Shown: positions 7,303 through 10,649 of the stretch, piece after piece
Position numbering within the stretch: position 1 is the stretch's first letter
How the letters are laid out: every line of letters begins with the position of its first letter
Notes under the pieces: model-generated
Told to the model about the DNA's origin: nothing
Seen by the model: the letters and a program-made list of their open reading frames with translations, nothing else
The model's database searches: none
Translations under genes and position numbers: made by a program
Source of the DNA: Rhodospirillales bacterium
GTDB lineage: Bacteria > Pseudomonadota > Alphaproteobacteria > Rhodospirillales > Casp-alpha2
DNA length: 10,649 nt
Reading direction: 5' to 3'
NCBI GenBank assembly: GCA_018664265.1
Contig: JABJOR010000113.1
Location: 1-10,649 of the forward strand

Positions 7303-9116
7303 TGGCAAACAGACCTCAAATACTCACAGATATGCAGGTCTCTTTTTGTGGCTCAGCCGGTGATGGTACAATCGCAGCAGGCGATATTTTCAAACGCGCC
7401 ATGGCAGAGGCCGGATATCAGATTATCGCCTTTGATGTATATCCACCGGAAATCAGGGGCTTTGGCAAGTGTATTGCAAGGACCCGTGTAACCTTCGATC
7501 AGGTTTACTCGTTGAAGCCCCAGTCTGATGTTCTGCTATCGCTTGATGATTCTCACGCCATTCCCCATGTGGGCGAAGTGCGTGATTATGGCGCGGTTAT
7601 TTACGAAGACAGACCGATGGCTACGGTTGAAGAAGGCGAGCATATGTCGGGCCACCTGAAACCGGCACAATTGCCTTATGGTGTTTCCTTCCGAGAGCTT
7701 TCTGAACGTGCCACAAGTGGGGCGCGGTTTCGTAATATTGTCGCTGTTGGATTTATTGCGGGTCTTTATGGACTGCCGCGGGACCTGTTCCACAGGACAA
7801 TCGGGCGGAAATTTGCAGGCAAGCCTGCTGAGGTAACGGAGTCTAACATTGCAGCCTTTGATCTGGGCTATGATGATGGTGCCAAGACATTTCAGGTTGA
7901 TATAAACGGGTTTGGCCCCCCACCCAAACGCAAGAAGAGCGAAAAAGTTCTGATGATGCACGGCAATTCTGCTGTGGCGCGAGGGTGTCTCAGTGCAAAA
8001 ATCGATACCTTCTTTGGCTATCCCATAACGCCAGCAACATCGATTATGGAAATTCTGGCAAAGGAAATGCCCAAGCGTGGCGGACGGTTATTACAAACCG
8101 AAGATGAAATCTCAGCCGTTGCGGCTATCGTTGGGGCCGGGTTTACCGGGTCTCGTTCTGCCACATCGACTTCCGGGCCGGGGCTTGCTTTGATGACCGA
8201 AGTCATGGGACTTGGTTCAATCGCCGAAGTCCCGTGTGTGATCTTTGTGTCTCAACGCGGTGGCCCCAGTACAGGGATGCCGACGAAGACAGAACAATCC
8301 GATCTTAATCTTGCAGTACGTGGTGTGGCGGGCGATGCCCAACGCATTGTGCTGGCCCCGACTAATGTGGAAGGCTGTTTCAAGTGTGCAGGCATTGCGT
8401 TCGAGATCGCCGAGAAGTACCAGACACCGGTGATTGTTTTGCTCGATTTGTATCTGTCAAACCGGTATGAAGCCGTTGCCTTGCCAAACAAAAACCCGTT
8501 CAAGCTGGATGCAACCAAGTGGGCTAAGAAACCAGGTAAGGGTGATGCCTATCAACGTTATAAACTGACACCGGATTTTATCAGCCCACGGGCAATTCCG
8601 GGGCAACAGGGTATGCAACATACAATTACAGGGTTGGAACATAACGAGTTGGGACGACCCAATGATCAGCCAGCCATGCACGAAGCCATGAGCCACAAGC
8701 GCCATGAAAAATTGAAGACAGCTATCAATTACCCGAACCTTACTACCTCAAAGCGGTTTGGTGACAAAGGCCGCGTTCGGGTCGGGGTATTATCCTGGGG
8801 CTCGACTTTTGGTGAATGCCTGGAGGCCATGATCACGGTGCGTAAACAGGGCATTACCTGCTCTGCCATGAAAGTGGTTATGATCTCGCCCTTGCCGGTT
8901 GATGAGATATCCAGATTTATGGATGACTGTGATGTGGTGCTGGTGCCTGAGCTGAATTATGAAGGGCAGTTTGCCAGTATTGTCATGGGGACTTTGGGTC
9001 GCCCGGTCCACCGTCTGAACCGGGTAACCGGGACACCCATGGCAGTTAATGATATCATAGAAGAAATTCAAATCCTTGCGGCGGATAAACCAAAACGCCG
9101 TAAGGCGGCTGAATAG
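7302..9116 (+). CDS. korA: 2-oxoacid:ferredoxin oxidoreductase, gamma-alpha fused subunit (probably 2-oxoglutarate, KorA)
   Basis: A 604-residue cytoplasmic subunit. Residues 10-195 are the gamma domain (VSFCGSAGDGT, then YPPEIRG at 47-53). Residues 215-400 are the alpha pyrimidine-binding domain, with FFGYPITPAT (237-246), QTEDEISAV (265-273), TSTSGPGLALM and the KorA-type signature RGGPSTGMPTKTEQSDL (319-335). The remainder is the C-terminal domain II, up to a basic tail. The gamma-alpha fusion is the known form of bacterial KorA, for example in Mycobacterium. With KorB it would catalyse 2-oxoglutarate + CoA to succinyl-CoA + CO2 with two low-potential electrons. The choice of 2-oxoglutarate over a branched 2-oxoacid rests on resemblance only. 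GGGAG at 7289-7293 sits eight bases before the ATG, which overlaps the previous stop by one base. It ends in TAG, with an in-frame TGA one codon further on (9120-9122). Confidence 0.88.
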   Translation: MANRPQILTDMQVSFCGSAGDGTIAAGDIFKRAMAEAGYQIIAFDVYPPEIRGFGKCIARTRVTFDQVYSLKPQSDVLLSLDDSHAIPHVGEVRDYGAVIYEDRPMATVEEGEHMSGHLKPAQLPYGVSFRELSERATSGARFRNIVAVGFIAGLYGLPRDLFHRTIGRKFAGKPAEVTESNIAAFDLGYDDGAKTFQVDINGFGPPPKRKKSEKVLMMHGNSAVARGCLSAKIDTFFGYPITPATSIMEILAKEMPKRGGRLLQTEDEISAVAAIVGAGFTGSRSATSTSGPGLALMTEVMGLGSIAEVPCVIFVSQRGGPSTGMPTKTEQSDLNLAVRGVAGDAQRIVLAPTNVEGCFKCAGIAFEIAEKYQTPVIVLLDLYLSNRYEAVALPNKNPFKLDATKWAKKPGKGDAYQRYKLTPDFISPRAIPGQQGMQHTITGLEHNELGRPNDQPAMHEAMSHKRHEKLKTAINYPNLTTSKRFGDKGRVRVGVLSWGSTFGECLEAMITVRKQGITCSAMKVVMISPLPVDEISRFMDDCDVVLVPELNYEGQFASIVMGTLGRPVHRLNRVTGTPMAVNDIIEEIQILAADKPKRRKAAE

Positions 9117-9128
9117 AAATGAATAGAA
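9110..9128 (+). repeat. Short tandem repeat across the korA stop codon
   Basis: TGAATAGAA occurs at 9110-9118 and again at 9120-9128, a 10-base period. The first copy contains the korA TAG. The unit may be a small slippage duplication; no function is evident. Confidence 0.6.
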
Positions 9129-9147
9129 CAGGATCAGGAAACGGAAT

Positions 9148-10011
9148 ATGACAAATATTGGAGCCCCTGTTTATCTGGAAGAAAAACTGGAAGAGATCAG
9201 CCGCAGCGGTCGGTTGGACTATCGATCCAAATCTTTGCCAACGTGGTGCCCCGGGTGCGGGTATTTCTCAATCGTTGAAAGCGTAACCGCTGCCCTCAAC
9301 AGGTTGGAAATTGACCCTTGTGAGACAACGGTTGTGTCCGGAATCGGGTGCGCCTCGCGCTTTCCGTTTTTTGTGAATACTTACGGTGTTCATTCGCTGC
9401 ACGGACGGGCATTGCCAGTGGCTACCGGCATTAAGGTTGCCAAGGAAGACCAGACCGTCATCGTGGTTGGCGGCGATGGTGACGCGTTTGCCATTGGTGG
9501 TGCGCACATTCCCCATGCAGCAAGACGCAACATTGATATTACCTACATCCTGTTCGACAACGGTATTTACGGGCTAACCAAAGGTCAGGCTTCGCCTACA
9601 TCTGTGCTGGGCTTCAAGACCGGAACATCGCCGTTTGGCAATCAGGATCGGCCGCTTAATCCATTGATGATGTTATTATCCCATGGGGCAAGCTGGGTCG
9701 GGCAAGCCTATGCGGGTAATCCGGGGCATCTGTCAGAAATGATCTGTCAGGCCATTGCCCATCGCGGATTTTCCTATTTGCATGTGCTGTCGCCTTGCGT
9801 AACATTTGATAAGACAACCAAAACCTATAAGAACCTTGGGATGATGGTGCGTGGCTTGCCCGATGATCATGATCAGTCGGATGTTATGGCCGCAATGCAT
9901 GAGGCACAGAAAACTGAGCAACCTGCCCTTGGATTGTTCTATACAGAAAACAGACCAACGCTTGGGGATGGCCTGAACGAAATTTCCCGCCGCTCCCAGG
10001 CCGGATCTTAA
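9148..10011 (+). CDS. korB: 2-oxoacid:ferredoxin oxidoreductase beta subunit, thiamine-diphosphate binding (KorB)
   Basis: A 287-residue cytoplasmic partner of KorA that holds thiamine diphosphate and one 4Fe-4S cluster. Cluster ligands are C34 and C37 (WCPGCGYF), C68 (GIGCASRFP) and probably C217 (SPCVTF). The diphosphate/Mg site is GGDGDAFAIGG (108-118) with Asn138 in FDNGIYGLTKGQ. HSLHGRALPVATG (82-94) is the conserved KorB loop. The length is normal for bacterial KorB, and there is no fused ferredoxin domain, so electrons must leave through a separate carrier. The C-terminal Fe-S domain of the first flavoprotein in the operon is the obvious candidate. AGGAA at 9136-9140 lies seven bases before the ATG. 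The gene starts 31 bases after korA. Confidence 0.9.
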   Translation: MTNIGAPVYLEEKLEEISRSGRLDYRSKSLPTWCPGCGYFSIVESVTAALNRLEIDPCETTVVSGIGCASRFPFFVNTYGVHSLHGRALPVATGIKVAKEDQTVIVVGGDGDAFAIGGAHIPHAARRNIDITYILFDNGIYGLTKGQASPTSVLGFKTGTSPFGNQDRPLNPLMMLLSHGASWVGQAYAGNPGHLSEMICQAIAHRGFSYLHVLSPCVTFDKTTKTYKNLGMMVRGLPDDHDQSDVMAAMHEAQKTEQPALGLFYTENRPTLGDGLNEISRRSQAGS

Positions 10012-10018
10012 GTCGGTA

Positions 10019-10033
10019 CATGATTTAATCATG
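10019..10033. repeat. Palindrome with 7-bp arms spanning the start codon of the last gene
   Basis: CATGATT (10019-10025) and AATCATG (10027-10033) are perfectly complementary around a single T. The right arm contains the ATG of the downstream gene. The left arm starts a two-codon frame ATG ATT TAA (10020-10028) that ends two bases before that ATG. It may be chance, an operator, or a device that links translation to korB. Confidence 0.5.
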
Positions 10034-10648
10034 CTCTACAGCACACAGGCAAAAGTTAAACAGGCAGGCCCGCGTGCCATATGGCCGTGGATTGCTGTGT
10101 GCCTGTTCAGCATTTTTATTGTTTCCGTAGCTTACTGGGCCATATGGCCAGTTCCTTATCCAACCGAAGATAAACTGGTCAAGGTTGGCGGTAGTCTGAA
10201 GACTTCCAGAATTCGCGATGATATCACGGATAAGGGCGGCTCCATGCTGCCGGTTCTGTCATCGGTCTATATGCGCTTTAAGGATGACGAGCATGAATAC
10301 CGTTATCCGTGGAATCACCCGAAGTATTTCTATGTTCGGGAATACACATTCTTTAACATTGATATCTGGGTCGATAAGGACGAGTTGGCACGTAATGACG
10401 GATTGCCAGTCATGATTTGGGCCTTGCAAGAGAAAAACCCCCATGAAGGCCCCGACGATCAAACCAGTGTGACCTACCTTGAAAGTGTCGAGCAACTGGA
10501 AAAGAATGCCAATAGCGTGATCAGGCTTGTGAAGTGGCTGGGGGCTGCTTCAATTCTGTCCCTGATGGTTGCGGCTTGGACCATACGCTGGAATAACAAG
10601 AACTATCCGAAGTTCGAAAAAACTGTATCTGCTCCAAATTCAGAGTAA
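10031..10648 (+). CDS. Unrecognised bitopic membrane protein with two helices and an extracytoplasmic domain
   Basis: A 205-residue protein that I do not recognise. It has one membrane helix at about 18-39, rich in Trp (IWPWIAVCLF, AYWAIWP), and a second at about 167-185. The segment between them (40-165) is probably outside the cytoplasm and of mixed beta character, with aromatic stretches such as EYRYPWNHPKYFYVREY and an acidic region near 135-150. There is no signal peptide cleavage site, cysteine pair, haem motif or Fe-S motif. It starts 19 bases after korB and likely shares its transcript, but I find no clear ribosome site before the ATG. The palindrome at 10019-10033 sits there instead. 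It could anchor or modulate the oxidoreductase complex, or be an unrelated passenger; nothing in the sequence decides. Confidence 0.7.
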   Translation: MLYSTQAKVKQAGPRAIWPWIAVCLFSIFIVSVAYWAIWPVPYPTEDKLVKVGGSLKTSRIRDDITDKGGSMLPVLSSVYMRFKDDEHEYRYPWNHPKYFYVREYTFFNIDIWVDKDELARNDGLPVMIWALQEKNPHEGPDDQTSVTYLESVEQLEKNANSVIRLVKWLGAASILSLMVAAWTIRWNNKNYPKFEKTVSAPNSE

Positions 10649-10649
10649 C

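Noticed and set aside
7536..7961. Long open frame on the minus strand within korA, and similar ones inside the other large genes
   Set aside because: They lie fully inside well-supported genes and show no known motif or ribosome site; they reflect the codon use of the real strand.
1..10649. tRNA, rRNA, CRISPR arrays, defence genes or phage genes
   Set aside because: No cloverleaf, rRNA segment, regularly spaced repeats or relevant protein motifs were seen on either strand.

Overview
The window looks like a chromosomal segment of a free-living Gram-negative proteobacterium. An alphaproteobacterium of the broad Rhodospirillales/Kiloniellales type is my best guess, but it rests only on gene style and moderate GC content, and there is no rRNA or marker gene to confirm it. 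All complete genes lie on the + strand. The only minus-strand gene is a transposase cut by the left edge.

Layout: (1) 1-204 is one end of an IS1595-family (IS1016-like) insertion sequence with its terminal inverted repeat, followed by an 8-bp AT-rich palindrome that is the predicted target duplication. (2) 205-586 has no convincing gene but holds a 10-bp-arm inverted repeat. (3) 587-4167 is a signalling unit. It contains a stand-alone membrane protein with the 5TM-LYT sensor fold, then a hybrid histidine kinase (sensor, HAMP, HisKA, HATPase, degenerate receiver, intact receiver), then an Hpt domain. The Hpt domain is in the same reading frame as the kinase but is cut off from it by a single TAG codon. 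(4) 4168-4381 carries a weak terminator and a good sigma70-like promoter. (5) 4382-10011 is a tightly packed operon: a GltD/NfnL-like flavoprotein with a built-in two-cluster ferredoxin domain, a second small FAD flavoprotein, and the KorA (gamma-alpha fusion) and KorB subunits of a 2-oxoacid:ferredoxin oxidoreductase, probably for 2-oxoglutarate. (6) 10031-10648 is an unrecognised two-helix membrane protein, probably the last gene of that operon visible here.

How it may work: KorAB would oxidatively decarboxylate a 2-oxoacid with CoA and thiamine diphosphate. The electrons would pass through the ferredoxin-like tail of the first flavoprotein to its FAD and on to NAD(P)+. This resembles the three-subunit 2-oxoglutarate:NADP+ oxidoreductase (KorABC) known from Azoarcus. 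The second flavoprotein is not part of that known three-subunit enzyme, and its second nucleotide-binding loop is altered. It opens the possibility of a second electron branch. The signalling unit is separated from this operon by a terminator and promoter, so any regulatory link between them is speculative.
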